Shown here in pieces: positions 6,858-15,317 of a stretch of 38,642 bases of DNA. The notes beneath the pieces are model-generated. The model saw only the letters and a list, made by a program, of their open reading frames with translations, was not told the DNA's origin and searched no databases. The DNA comes from Clostridia bacterium (GTDB taxonomy: Bacteria; Bacillota; Clostridia; Christensenellales; CAG-314), in assembly GCA_017629595.1 (NCBI GenBank), contig JAGBWW010000071.1, positions 1-38,642 of the forward strand, in the 5' to 3' direction. The first letter of the stretch is position 1. Each line of letters starts with the position of its first letter. The translations under genes were made by a program, and so were the position numbers.

Positions 6858-8092
6858 AAACAGGCCTCAGCCCCATTGTTGAAGCAGAAAAGTTTACTAC
6901 CGTTGACGAAACAAACGGCAAGACGTATACCAAATATCGTGTAAAGTTGGACACCTATTATGACCTTGGTATGTATATCATCGTCGTTGGCAAAGATGAT
7001 TACAAAGCAATCATGGCTTGGCAAGAAGAAAACGAAATCCAAGTAATCTTCCCTGCAGTTGACTACAAAGCACAAGAATCCACCAACGCACAAAGATTGA
7101 CGGAAAGAACGGCAAACATTTGGTACAAATGCAACGACAAAGGCGTCCCCACGTTGGATGCTGACGGCAATTTCCAACAAATCTACAAAATCAGCAATGG
7201 TTCTGACAACTACAGCAGTTTGCGCCTGCAAAGTGACCCCGGCAACTGGGCATATGCAGCAATCACAGGTGCAGCAAACATGGACGAAAACGGCAACATC
7301 ATTTACGATGCTGACGGTTTTCCCGAAGGTGGTGTAGCATACAAACTTCGCGTATGCAAATATACTTACTTCCAATATATCTATGGAATTGAACCTTCAT
7401 TTGTCTTTGGTACAAACAGTGTCGGTCAAGACATTTTCTACCGTTTGGCACAAGGCGCACAATTCTCCTTTATGTTGGCAGTCAGTGTTTCCGCAATCAA
7501 CTTGACAATCGGTGCAATCTACGGTGCAATCGAAGGTTACTTCGGTGGTGCAGCAGACATGCTCATGGAACGTATCAGAGACGTTTTGGGTGGAATTCCC
7601 TTCACGGTTTTGACGACGTTGTTCCAATTGCACTTTGCAGACAAAGTCGGTGTTGTCGGCGCACTGTTGTTCGCCTTCGTTGCAACCGGTTGGTTGGGCA
7701 TGGCAGGAACAGTCCGTATGCAGTTCTACAGATTCAAACACCAAGAATACGTTTTGTCTTCTCGCACGTTGGGTGCAAAGGATGCACGTATTATGTTCAA
7801 GCACATCTTCCCCAACGCATTGGGCACAATCGTAACAAGTTGCGTATTGGTTATTCCCGGCGTTATCTTCTCGGAAAGTTCCTTGACATACTTGGGTATC
7901 ATCAACTTGGAATCCAGCCGTTGGACAAGTGTAGGTACAATGTTGGCATTGGGTAGAGACTATTTGTCCAACTATCCTCACATTATTTTGTTCCCCGCAT
8001 TGTTCATCTCCATGCTTGAAATTTCATTCAACTTGTTCGGCAATGGTTTGCGTGACGCATTCAACCCGTCACTTCGTGGTTCGGAGGGTTAA
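6779..8092 (+). CDS. oppC: Oligopeptide permease OppC, main part (frameshifted gene)
   Basis: About 437 residues in the frame that continues the OppC fragment above. The TTG at 6779 is only the first possible initiator in this frame and has no ribosome site; the natural start is the ATG at 6462. The first ~190 residues are a hydrophilic segment that would lie outside the membrane between TM1 and TM2. After it come FGTNSVGQDIFYRLAQG, the conserved OppC entry motif, and then membrane segments of BPD_transp_1. The EAA loop is SRTLGAKDARIMFKHIFPNAL. The C-terminus (LEISFNLFGNGLRDAFNPSLRG) is the typical OppC/DppC ending. Restored length of ~543 aa exceeds the usual ~300-350 aa, mostly because of the extracytoplasmic insert. 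oppD starts 3 nt after the stop. Confidence 0.88.
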   Translation: MWAGWDGCKNVDLGANDYNIRRAIGVETGLSPIVEAEKFTTVDETNGKTYTKYRVKLDTYYDLGMYIIVVGKDDYKAIMAWQEENEIQVIFPAVDYKAQESTNAQRLTERTANIWYKCNDKGVPTLDADGNFQQIYKISNGSDNYSSLRLQSDPGNWAYAAITGAANMDENGNIIYDADGFPEGGVAYKLRVCKYTYFQYIYGIEPSFVFGTNSVGQDIFYRLAQGAQFSFMLAVSVSAINLTIGAIYGAIEGYFGGAADMLMERIRDVLGGIPFTVLTTLFQLHFADKVGVVGALLFAFVATGWLGMAGTVRMQFYRFKHQEYVLSSRTLGAKDARIMFKHIFPNALGTIVTSCVLVIPGVIFSESSLTYLGIINLESSRWTSVGTMLALGRDYLSNYPHIILFPALFISMLEISFNLFGNGLRDAFNPSLRGSEG

Positions 8093-8095
8093 AAT

Positions 8096-10351
8096 ATGGC
8101 AAAAGAAAAGAAACTTGAAGTTAAAGACCTTGTGGTGTCCTTCTCTACGGTGGACGGCAAGGTACAAGCAGTCCGTGACATTTCCTTTGACTTGCACAAA
8201 GGTGAAACTTTGGCAATCGTTGGCGAATCCGGCTCTGGTAAATCGGTAACAAGCAAAGCCATCATTGGTATTTCTTCCCCCAACGCATTGATTGAAAGTG
8301 GCGAAATTATTTACGACGGTCAAGACCTTTTGCGTATCACCGAAGAAGACTTCCACAAGATTCGTGGTGACAAAATCGCAATGATCTTCCAAGATCCCTT
8401 GTCCAGCCTCAACCCCATTGTAAAAATCGGTACGCAATTGACCGAAGCAATGATTTTGAAAAACAAGGCATCTAGAAAGAATTGCCGTAAAGAATTCAAC
8501 CAAATGCTTTCCGACTTGTTTGCAAACATAAACAAGGCAGAAAACAACGCCAACGTTGAAGAAAACAAAACGTTGGCAAAGAAATTTGACGAATTCAACA
8601 TCGTTGCAATTGACTTGGAAAACAAATACAACGCATCAGTTGTCGCAGGCGAAGAATATTTGCCCAACGCAGACGATTTGTTGCTTAAAGCAGAAAAAGG
8701 CGTAAAAGCCGATTTCGTCAAAATGTCCAAGTCGTTTGTAAAAGACTTTGCAAAATGCCAGCACGAATATTTCATCACAAAAGAAACAATTGCTCCCATC
8801 ATTGAAAAGGCAAAAGCAAACCACAACGATAAAAACGGTTTCTCTTTAGACGTTTTGGTAGAATGTGTAAAGGCGGGTAAAGAGGCGGTTTTGAATGCAC
8901 AAAAGTTGACAAAACCCAACTACTTTACAATCGGTTACTACGTTTACGCACACCCCGAAGACGACCTTTCCAAATACACGGTTGAAGAGTTGAACAAACT
9001 TTCCCGCAAAGTTTTGGACGATGAATTTATGCTTTCTTTCATTGACAAAGCAGTCATTGCAATGAAGCAATCGGACAAAGATTCTTGCCAAGGCAAACGC
9101 GATTTGATTGACCTTATTGCAAATCATCGCCACATCTTTGAAAAGGAAACTTTGGACAAAAAAGAATGTAGCGAAGCATACAAAACTCTTTGTGCTGGTG
9201 TAGAAGCATCCATTGACAAACTTGTCGTCGTAAAAGACAGTTTGGCATACACCTTCAAATACAGTTTCAAAGGTGCAATTGATAAGTATTTTGACGCAGT
9301 CAAAAATAATCCCAAAGAACAAGCCAAGTACGAAAAGAGCAAGGCACAATGGGAAAAATTGGCGTCAAAAGGTAAAACTCCCGATTGGAAAGTTACACCT
9401 CCTGCAATCATTGACTTGGAACTTACTCGCAAAACAATTTTGATGATTTTTGACCGTTTGGTTGCAAAATACGAAACGGCATTGCAAGACGAAGCCTATG
9501 ATTATCAACAAGGCGCATTAAATCTTGTAGAATTCTTCAAAGAAAAAGCTCGTGGTGTTGTTGACGTTGTCACACCTGCACGCGCAAGAGCAAAAGCATT
9601 AAAATTGATGGAAGAAGTCGGTATCCCCGAACCTGCAGCACGTTTCAAACAATACCCCTTTGAATTTTCCGGTGGTATGCGTCAAAGAATCGTTATTGCA
9701 ATCGCATTGGCAGCCAACCCCGACATCCTTATCTGTGACGAACCCACAACTGCATTGGACGTAACAATCCAAGCCCAAATCTTGGAATTGATCAACCGTA
9801 TCAAAGCAGAAAGAAACTTGTCTATCATCTTCATCACACACGACTTGGGTGTTGTTGCAAACATGGCAGACAGAATTGCCGTTATGTACGCAGGTAAAAT
9901 CGTTGAATACGGCACGGATAAAGACATTTTCTACAATCCCAAACATCCTTACACGTGGGCACTTTTGGCATCAATGCCCGACTTGGAAACAAAGGAAAAA
10001 TTGGAAGCAATCCCCGGCACGCCTCCCAATATGATTTTCCCTCCTATTGGCGATGCATTTGCAGCAAGAAACAAACATGCTTTGAAGATTGACTTCGAAC
10101 AACAACCTCCTTTGTTCAAAATTAACGATGACCACTATGCAGCAACGTGGTTGTTGCACCCTGACGCACCCAAGGTTGACCCTCCTCGTATCGTTACACA
10201 ACGTATCGCACGTATGAAGGCAAAAAATCAAGAGTTGCAAAGGGTTGCAAACATAGAAGAAGTTGCAACAGCAGTGGAAGAAAAACCTGCAAAAAAAGCT
10301 CCTGCAAAAAAGGCAAGCAAAAAAACTGAAGAAAAGGGAGGTAATCAATAA
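8096..10351 (+). CDS. oppD: Oligopeptide ABC transporter ATPase OppD with ~350-aa insertion
   Basis: A 751-aa cytoplasmic ATPase that powers peptide import with OppF. Walker A GESGSGKS 43-50, Q-loop MIFQDPLSSLNP with Q99, signature SGGMRQ 525-530, Walker B ILICDEP 544-550, switch His582. Normal OppD is ~330-350 aa. Here ~350 Lys/Glu-rich, mostly helical-looking residues (about 135-490) interrupt the helical subdomain between Q-loop and signature, while all catalytic motifs remain. The C-terminal oligo_HPY domain is present (NPKHPYTWALLASMPDLE), but the Cys cluster (CPFAPRC-type) seen in many relatives is replaced (GDAFAARNKHA), so no Fe-S site is expected. The tail 724-751 is Lys/Ala-rich (KPAKKAPAKKASKK). 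The ATG follows the oppC stop by 3 nt; the stop overlaps the oppF ATG by 1 nt. Confidence 0.93.
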   Translation: MAKEKKLEVKDLVVSFSTVDGKVQAVRDISFDLHKGETLAIVGESGSGKSVTSKAIIGISSPNALIESGEIIYDGQDLLRITEEDFHKIRGDKIAMIFQDPLSSLNPIVKIGTQLTEAMILKNKASRKNCRKEFNQMLSDLFANINKAENNANVEENKTLAKKFDEFNIVAIDLENKYNASVVAGEEYLPNADDLLLKAEKGVKADFVKMSKSFVKDFAKCQHEYFITKETIAPIIEKAKANHNDKNGFSLDVLVECVKAGKEAVLNAQKLTKPNYFTIGYYVYAHPEDDLSKYTVEELNKLSRKVLDDEFMLSFIDKAVIAMKQSDKDSCQGKRDLIDLIANHRHIFEKETLDKKECSEAYKTLCAGVEASIDKLVVVKDSLAYTFKYSFKGAIDKYFDAVKNNPKEQAKYEKSKAQWEKLASKGKTPDWKVTPPAIIDLELTRKTILMIFDRLVAKYETALQDEAYDYQQGALNLVEFFKEKARGVVDVVTPARARAKALKLMEEVGIPEPAARFKQYPFEFSGGMRQRIVIAIALAANPDILICDEPTTALDVTIQAQILELINRIKAERNLSIIFITHDLGVVANMADRIAVMYAGKIVEYGTDKDIFYNPKHPYTWALLASMPDLETKEKLEAIPGTPPNMIFPPIGDAFAARNKHALKIDFEQQPPLFKINDDHYAATWLLHPDAPKVDPPRIVTQRIARMKAKNQELQRVANIEEVATAVEEKPAKKAPAKKASKKTEEKGGNQ

Positions 10352-11583
10352 TGGAAGAAAACAAACAAGTAATCTTAAAAGTTGAAAACCTTTCCCAATA
10401 CTTCAAAATGGGCAAACGTTATCTCAAAGCAGTTGACCACGTAAGTTTTGAAATCAACAAAGGCGAAGTTTTCGGTTTGGTTGGCGAATCCGGTTGTGGC
10501 AAAACGACCACAGGCCGTACAATTATCAAATTGTACAACGCAACAGGTGGCAACGTTTATTTTGAAGGACAACGTATCGTTGCAGGTATTCACGACTACA
10601 AGGAAGCAATCAAAGTTGCAAAAGAAGCTTACAAAGCAAAAGTTCAACAAGGCATTGCAACCGAACAAGACAAAATTGAATTGGCTGAAGAAGTCAGTAA
10701 ACAACGTGAAAACATCAAAAAGGCAAAGTACGATCACAAATATTGCAACCGTGACCATGCTCGCAAGTGTGTTCAAGAATTGGACGAAAAATGGCTACCC
10801 ATTTTGCAAAAAGCCCAATTGAAACATGGTGTAGGCAGTGACGAATACAAAAAGTTGCATGCCCAATACAAACACGACAGACGCGTTGCAAAAAACGAAC
10901 GTATCGTCAACAAAATTCAAATGATTTTCCAAGACCCCATTGGTTCACTTGACCCTCGTATGACAGTTCGCGAAATCATTTCCGAAGGTTTGGTCATCAA
11001 AGGTGTCAAAGACAAGGAACTCATCGACCAACAAGTTTACGACGTTTTGGAAAAGGTCGGTTTGGTTGCACAACACGCCAACCGTTACCCTCACGAATTT
11101 TCTGGTGGTCAACGTCAACGTATTGGTGTTGCAAGAAGCATCATTATGAAGCCCGACATCATCATTGCAGACGAACCTGTCTCTGCATTGGACGTTTCAA
11201 TTCAAGCACAAGTCATCAACCTTTTGAACGAATTGCGTCACGAAATGGGCTTGACGATTTTGTTCGTTGCTCACGACTTGTCCGTTGTCAAATACTTCTC
11301 CGACAAAATCGGCGTTATGTATTACGGCAAAATGGTAGAACTTGCAACAAGTGAAGAATTGTTTGCACACCCTTGCCACCCTTACACAAAGGCATTGCTC
11401 TCTGCAATTCCCTTGCCCGACCCCGATTACGAAAAGACACGTACACGTATTGTTTACAATCCTTTGCGTGACCACGATTATCGTACGGAAGGTCCCACAA
11501 TGCAAGAAGTTGCACCCGGTCACTTTGTACTTTGCAACAGCGAAGAAAAAGCAAGATTTATCAAAGAAATTGAAGGCAAATGA
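10351..11583 (+). CDS. oppF: Oligopeptide ABC transporter ATPase OppF with ~110-aa insertion
   Basis: A 410-aa second ATPase of the peptide importer. Walker A GESGCGKT 45-52, Q-loop [12 protein letters not shown] with Q194, signature SGGQRQR 251-257, Walker B IIIADEP 270-276, switch His308. About 110 charged, coiled-coil-like residues (76-185) sit between the first beta-sheet element and the Q-loop, where OppF usually has only ~20. The position differs from the OppD insertion, which lies after the Q-loop. The C-terminal [12 protein letters not shown] segment is the oligo_HPY motif. The ATG overlaps the oppD stop by one base (TAATG), preceded by GGGAGGT. The TGA stop overlaps the next ATG (ATGA), so the DUF3899 gene is coupled to it. 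Confidence 0.93.
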   Translation: MEENKQVILKVENLSQYFKMGKRYLKAVDHVSFEINKGEVFGLVGESGCGKTTTGRTIIKLYNATGGNVYFEGQRIVAGIHDYKEAIKVAKEAYKAKVQQGIATEQDKIELAEEVSKQRENIKKAKYDHKYCNRDHARKCVQELDEKWLPILQKAQLKHGVGSDEYKKLHAQYKHDRRVAKNERIVNKIQMIFQDPIGSLDPRMTVREIISEGLVIKGVKDKELIDQQVYDVLEKVGLVAQHANRYPHEFSGGQRQRIGVARSIIMKPDIIIADEPVSALDVSIQAQVINLLNELRHEMGLTILFVAHDLSVVKYFSDKIGVMYYGKMVELATSEELFAHPCHPYTKALLSAIPLPDPDYEKTRTRIVYNPLRDHDYRTEGPTMQEVAPGHFVLCNSEEKARFIKEIEGK

Positions 11584-12017
11584 GAAGAATATCAGTTTTA
11601 GAATGGATAATCACCGTCCTTCTTGCAACGGCACTCACCTTTTTTGCCTGTTGGATGGCAGGCGCATTTGAGGCCGAGCACGATTACGAGTTATACGAAG
11701 CACTTTGCAACGGCACGTTTGGCATAGGATTTTTGCTTCTTTGCTTTGCCGGCCTTATGTGGTGTTCTCACAACGGTGTCTTCAACGGTCTGACTTACGG
11801 CGTAAAACAACTTTTCGTTGTGTTGCGTTCGGACAGCGCAATAAAAGAAAGGGAAACCTATTCCGAATATTGCCAAAAGAAAAGTCAAAGAACGCCTCCC
11901 GTATTGGCGCACTTACTCATCATCGGTGGTGTACTGATTGTTGCATCAATGGTCTTTCTTTGGTTGTACGAATCAACGTACGTTCCACCCGAAACACCTT
12001 TGGCGTTTCTTAATTAA
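11580..12017 (+). CDS. DUF3899-type small membrane protein
   Basis: A 145-aa protein with three hydrophobic segments: about 8-28, 45-62 and 112-132. The middle part, SHNGVFNGLTYGVKQLF, resembles the conserved 'G.FD.LSYG.K' patch of DUF3899 proteins found in Bacillota. Function is unknown. It is the last gene of the opp operon, overlapping oppF by 4 nt (ATGA), and is followed by a strong terminator. Linkage suggests an accessory role in transport or simply co-transcription; sequence does not decide. The DUF assignment is from pattern memory and is moderate. Confidence 0.75.
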   Translation: MRRISVLEWIITVLLATALTFFACWMAGAFEAEHDYELYEALCNGTFGIGFLLLCFAGLMWCSHNGVFNGLTYGVKQLFVVLRSDSAIKERETYSEYCQKKSQRTPPVLAHLLIIGGVLIVASMVFLWLYESTYVPPETPLAFLN

Positions 12018-12022
12018 CAAAC

Positions 12023-12054
12023 AAAAAAGCCTCTCAAAATTGAGAGGCTTTTTT
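12023..12054. terminator. Bidirectional-looking terminator ending the opp operon
   Basis: AAAAAAGCCTCTCAA pairs with TTGAGAGGCTTTTTT around AA: 15-bp stem ending in a T-run, 5 nt after the DUF3899 stop. Confidence 0.9.
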
Positions 12055-12255
12055 AGTGCAGTTTTATTCGGCTATTTTGAAAAAAGTGGTGCAAATTTTG
12101 TTGCGCAAAGTTTCTTTTTCGTGTTATAGTTTATCAGTTGCCGTTCTTTTTTATCGGCAAAAATAGTTCAATATTCACTTGGCAAAAGTGTGTCAAAAAA
12201 ATTCAAAAAACATAAAAAATATGGCATTTTTTTGTGTTTTAGATATGAAATACGT

Positions 12256-12285
12256 TTGACATACCATTGCAGTATGTGATATTAT
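12256..12285 (+). promoter_or_regulatory. Promoter of the S10-spc-alpha superoperon
   Basis: -35 TTGACA (12256-12261), 18-bp spacer, -10 TATTAT (12280-12285) with extended TGA. A 6-bp inverted repeat, ACATAC-CATTGCA-GTATGT (12259-12277), overlaps the -35 end and spacer and could be an operator. Predicted start near 12292. Confidence 0.75.
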
Positions 12286-12436
12286 TGTTAGGCTGTGGAC
12301 TTTGGCAGAAAGGTTACTGAGATTTACAGATAACTTTTTGTCAAATAAAAGAGTTTAAACTCTTGCCCAAAACCACGGATTTGGTACTAAGTGCAAAAAA
12401 AGTTTGCAAACTGGAATCGGTTCAACGACTTACACG

Positions 12437-12460
12437 AAGCAACAAAAAGTTGCTTTTATT
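12437..12460 (+). terminator. Attenuator-like hairpin in the S10 leader
   Basis: AAGCAAC-AAAAA-GTTGCTT followed by TTATT, about 85 nt before the rpsJ start. The stem is only 7 bp, so it could be a conditional terminator rather than a constitutive one. Confidence 0.5.
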
Positions 12461-12545
12461 AAAGGTCACAGCAGGCCACACACGGTTGTGTTGTAAGCGT
12501 AGTTGGTTTTGAAAATAAAAAAATCAAAATAAGGAGCAAAAACAA

Positions 12546-12857
12546 ATGGCAAAACAACAAAAAATCAGAATCAAATTGAAATCTTACGACCACAATCTCG
12601 TAGATTTGGCTTGCAACAAGATCGTTGACACAGCCAAGAAGATGGGTAGCAAAGTTTCCGGTCCTATCCCCCTTCCTACAGAAAAAGAAATCGTTACAAT
12701 TTTGCGTTCTCCCCATAAATATAAGGATACGCGCGAACAATTTGAATTGAGAACGTACAAAAGACTCATCGACATTTACAGCCCCAACGCAAAAACAGTT
12801 GACTCTTTGACAAAACTCGATTTGCCCGCAGGCATTGATGTCAAAATTAAAATCTAA
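12546..12857 (+). CDS. rpsJ: 30S ribosomal protein S10
   Basis: A 103-aa protein of the 30S head that also partners NusB in transcription antitermination. Normal length (~102-105). Recognised from the start [14 protein letters not shown], the loop [12 protein letters not shown] and the end [21 protein letters not shown] preceded by AAGGAGC. First gene of the superoperon, after a long leader that probably sets expression of all downstream genes. Confidence 0.97.
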   Translation: MAKQQKIRIKLKSYDHNLVDLACNKIVDTAKKMGSKVSGPIPLPTEKEIVTILRSPHKYKDTREQFELRTYKRLIDIYSPNAKTVDSLTKLDLPAGIDVKIKI

Positions 12858-12890
12858 TTAGGGAAATAAACACGGAGGTGAACTTTATCA

Positions 12891-13529
12891 ATGAATAAAG
12901 CAATCATAGGTAAAAAATTAGGCATGTCTCAAGTTTTCCTTGCAGACGGCACAATGGTTCCTGTAACAGTTATCAGCGCAGGTCCCTGCACAGTAGTGCA
13001 AAAGAAAACAATTGAACGCGACGGTTATGAAGCAATTCAATTGGGTTATCAAGAAGTAAAAGAAAGCAAACTCAACAAACCTCAACTTGGTCACTTGAAA
13101 AAAGCCAACGCAACGGCACTCAAAGTTTTGAAAGAATTCAAACTTGACGATTGCCAAAAATACAACGTCGGCGACAAAATTGAATGCGACGTGTTTGAAC
13201 AAGGCGATTACGTTGACGTAACGGGCATCACAAAAGGTCACGGTTACACAGGCGTTATCAAACGTTGGAACCAAGGCAGATTGAAAGAAACTCACGGTGT
13301 AGGCCCCGTCCACAGAGAAGTCGGTTCAATGGGCGCAAACAGCTCCCCTTCCAAAGTCTTCCCCAACAAACACATGGCAGGTCAATACGGTGTAGAACAA
13401 GTAACGGTATTAAATCTTTCCGTAGTAAAAGTCGACAAGGAATTGGGCGTAATCCTTATTAAAGGCGCAGTTCCCGGTGCAAAAAACAGCGTGGTTTACA
13501 TCAGAAACGCTGTCAAACGTAGCAAGTAA
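12891..13529 (+). CDS. rplC: 50S ribosomal protein L3
   Basis: A 212-aa early-assembly protein that binds the 3' part of 23S rRNA, with a loop reaching the peptidyl-transferase centre. MNKAIIGKKLGMSQVF is the typical N-terminus. The extended central loop is seen as GHGYTGVIKRWNQGR and HREVGSMGANSSPSKVFPNK. Full length. ATG chosen from GGAGGTGAAC upstream; it lies 33 nt after rpsJ. Confidence 0.97.
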   Translation: MNKAIIGKKLGMSQVFLADGTMVPVTVISAGPCTVVQKKTIERDGYEAIQLGYQEVKESKLNKPQLGHLKKANATALKVLKEFKLDDCQKYNVGDKIECDVFEQGDYVDVTGITKGHGYTGVIKRWNQGRLKETHGVGPVHREVGSMGANSSPSKVFPNKHMAGQYGVEQVTVLNLSVVKVDKELGVILIKGAVPGAKNSVVYIRNAVKRSK

Positions 13530-13550
13530 TGATGAAAGGAGACAAAAACA

Positions 13551-14171
13551 ATGCAAGTTAAACTTTACAACACAAAAGCCGCAGAAGTCGGTACAGTTGA
13601 ATTGGATGACGGCGTATTCGGCGTTGAATACAGTGAAGCTCTCATTCATCAAGTAGTCGTTGCTTACCAAGCAAACCAAAGACAAGGCACAAAATCCGCA
13701 CTCACACGCACAGAAGTACGTGGTGGCGGTATCAAACCTTGGAGACAAAAAGGCACAGGCCGTGCACGTCAAGGTAGCATCCGCGCTCCCCAATGGATCA
13801 AAGGTGGCGTTGTATTTGCACCCAAGCCCCGTGACTTCTCCAAAAAGATTAACAAACAAATGAAAACCAAAGCATTTTTGAGCGCACTTGGTTACAAAGT
13901 TGCAAACGAAGAATTGAAAGTTATCGATCAAATCTCTTTGGAAGCACCCAAAACAAAAGAAATCGCAAGCATCTTGAACGCATTTGGTTGCGAAAAGAAA
14001 ACGTTGTTGATTGTTGCAGGCGAAGCACACGTAGCATTGTCCGCAAGAAACATCCCCAACTTGGTTGTTGCAGATGCACAATTGGTCAACGTTTACGAAT
14101 TGGTATCCTCTGTCAATGTATTGGCAACAAAGGAAGCCGTTAAATATATCGAGGAGGCTTACAAATTATGA
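13551..14171 (+). CDS. rplD: 50S ribosomal protein L4
   Basis: A 206-aa protein of the 50S core. Its basic loop (GGGIKPWRQKGTGRARQGS, about 63-81) lines the peptide exit tunnel and is the usual site of macrolide-resistance changes; the conserved KPWRQKGTGRAR is intact. In E. coli, L4 is the repressor of its own operon through the S10 leader, which makes the structured leader here a candidate target (inference). It overlaps rplW by 4 nt (ATGA). Confidence 0.97.
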   Translation: MQVKLYNTKAAEVGTVELDDGVFGVEYSEALIHQVVVAYQANQRQGTKSALTRTEVRGGGIKPWRQKGTGRARQGSIRAPQWIKGGVVFAPKPRDFSKKINKQMKTKAFLSALGYKVANEELKVIDQISLEAPKTKEIASILNAFGCEKKTLLIVAGEAHVALSARNIPNLVVADAQLVNVYELVSSVNVLATKEAVKYIEEAYKL

Positions 14172-14458
14172 ATTCCTACGACGTAATCCAAAAACCTATT
14201 CTCACAGAAAAATCTTATGCAGGCATTTCTTCCAAGATTTACACTTTCAAAGTTGCAAAATCTGCAAACAAAGTAGAAATCAAAAAAGCAGTTGAAGAAA
14301 TTTTCGGCGTAAAAGTAGAAAAAGTAACCACCAGCAACTATGACGGCAAGATTAAAAGACAAGGCAGATTCGAAGGTGCACAACCCTCTTGGAAAAAAGC
14401 CACAGTCACCTTGACCAAAGACAGCAAAGCAATCGAATTCTTCGAAAGCTTGTCCTAA
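14168..14458 (+). CDS. rplW: 50S ribosomal protein L23
   Basis: A 96-aa protein at the exit-tunnel rim, docking site for trigger factor and SRP. YDVIQKPILTEKSY at the start and KKAVEEIFGVKVEKVTTSN are diagnostic. Normal length. ATG overlaps the rplD stop; GAGGAGGC (14151-14158) supplies the ribosome site. Confidence 0.97.
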   Translation: MNSYDVIQKPILTEKSYAGISSKIYTFKVAKSANKVEIKKAVEEIFGVKVEKVTTSNYDGKIKRQGRFEGAQPSWKKATVTLTKDSKAIEFFESLS

Positions 14459-14475
14459 TGCGGAGGTAAATTAAA

Positions 14476-15303
14476 ATGGCTATTAGAAGATATAAACCTA
14501 CAACACCCGGTTGCCGTTTTATGACAGTTTCGGCATTTGACGAAATCACAAAAACGACACCCGAAAAAAGCCTTCTCGTCACCAACAAAAAGACAGGTGG
14601 CAGAAACGCACAAGGTAGATTGACCGTCCGTCACATTGGCGGTGGCAACAAAACCAAATACAGAATCATTGATTTCAAGAGAAACAAGTTTGACGTTCCC
14701 GCAAAAGTTTTCTCCATTGAATACGACCCCAACAGAAGTGCAAACATTGCATTGTTGCACTATGCAGATGGTGAAAAGAGATATATTCTTGCTCCCGTTG
14801 GTCTCAACGTTGGCGACACAATCATCTCTTCTTCCACGGCAGACATCAAGGTCGGCAACAGCCTTCCCTTGTCCGCAATCCCCGTAGGTACAGTTGTTCA
14901 CAACATTGAACTTCAACCCGGCAAAGGCGGTCAAATTGCAAGAGCAGCAGGTATCTCTGCACAACTCATGGCAAAAGAAGGCAAATATGCAACACTCAGA
15001 ATGCCCAGTGGTGAAATGAGACTCGTCTTGCCTCAATGCCGTGCAACAATCGGTCAAGTTGGCAACATTGAACACGAAATCATCAACATTGGTAAAGCAG
15101 GTAAAGTCCGTCATATGGGCACAAGACCTACCGTCCGTGGTAGCGTTATGAACCCTTGCGATCACCCCCACGGTGGTGGCGAAGGCAGAAGCCCTGTCGG
15201 CAGACCTGGTCCTGTAACTCCTTGGGGTAAACCTGCATTGGGTTACAAGACAAGAAAGAAGAAAAAAGCAAGCAACAAACTTATTGTTACTCGCATCAAT
15301 TAG
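14476..15303 (+). CDS. rplB: 50S ribosomal protein L2
   Basis: A 275-aa 23S rRNA-binding protein needed for subunit association and peptidyl transfer. [17 protein letters not shown] start, SH3-like/OB domains in the centre, and the C-terminal [19 protein letters not shown] with the conserved histidine near the catalytic centre. The basic end [13 protein letters not shown] is typical. AATGCGGAGGTAAA precedes the ATG. Confidence 0.98.
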   Translation: MAIRRYKPTTPGCRFMTVSAFDEITKTTPEKSLLVTNKKTGGRNAQGRLTVRHIGGGNKTKYRIIDFKRNKFDVPAKVFSIEYDPNRSANIALLHYADGEKRYILAPVGLNVGDTIISSSTADIKVGNSLPLSAIPVGTVVHNIELQPGKGGQIARAAGISAQLMAKEGKYATLRMPSGEMRLVLPQCRATIGQVGNIEHEIINIGKAGKVRHMGTRPTVRGSVMNPCDHPHGGGEGRSPVGRPGPVTPWGKPALGYKTRKKKKASNKLIVTRIN

Positions 15304-15317
15304 TCGGAGGATAAAAA

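Larger units (their letters stand above)
12055..12545 (+). promoter_or_regulatory. Upstream region and structured leader of the S10 operon
   Basis: No gene is visible in this ~490-nt gap. 12055-12255 is AT-rich and holds a TTGCCG/CGGCAA hairpin near 12137-12160. After the promoter at 12256-12285 a ~250-nt leader precedes rpsJ. It contains a stem at 12309-12338 (AAAGGTTA/TAACTTTT plus CTG/CAG), a 16-bp palindrome AAGAGTTTAAACTCTT (12349-12364), CCAAA/TTTGG (12367-12384), and a terminator-like hairpin (12437-12460). This architecture fits r-protein autoregulation, as L4 does for the E. coli S10 leader, but no Rfam class is recognised by eye. Confidence 0.6.
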
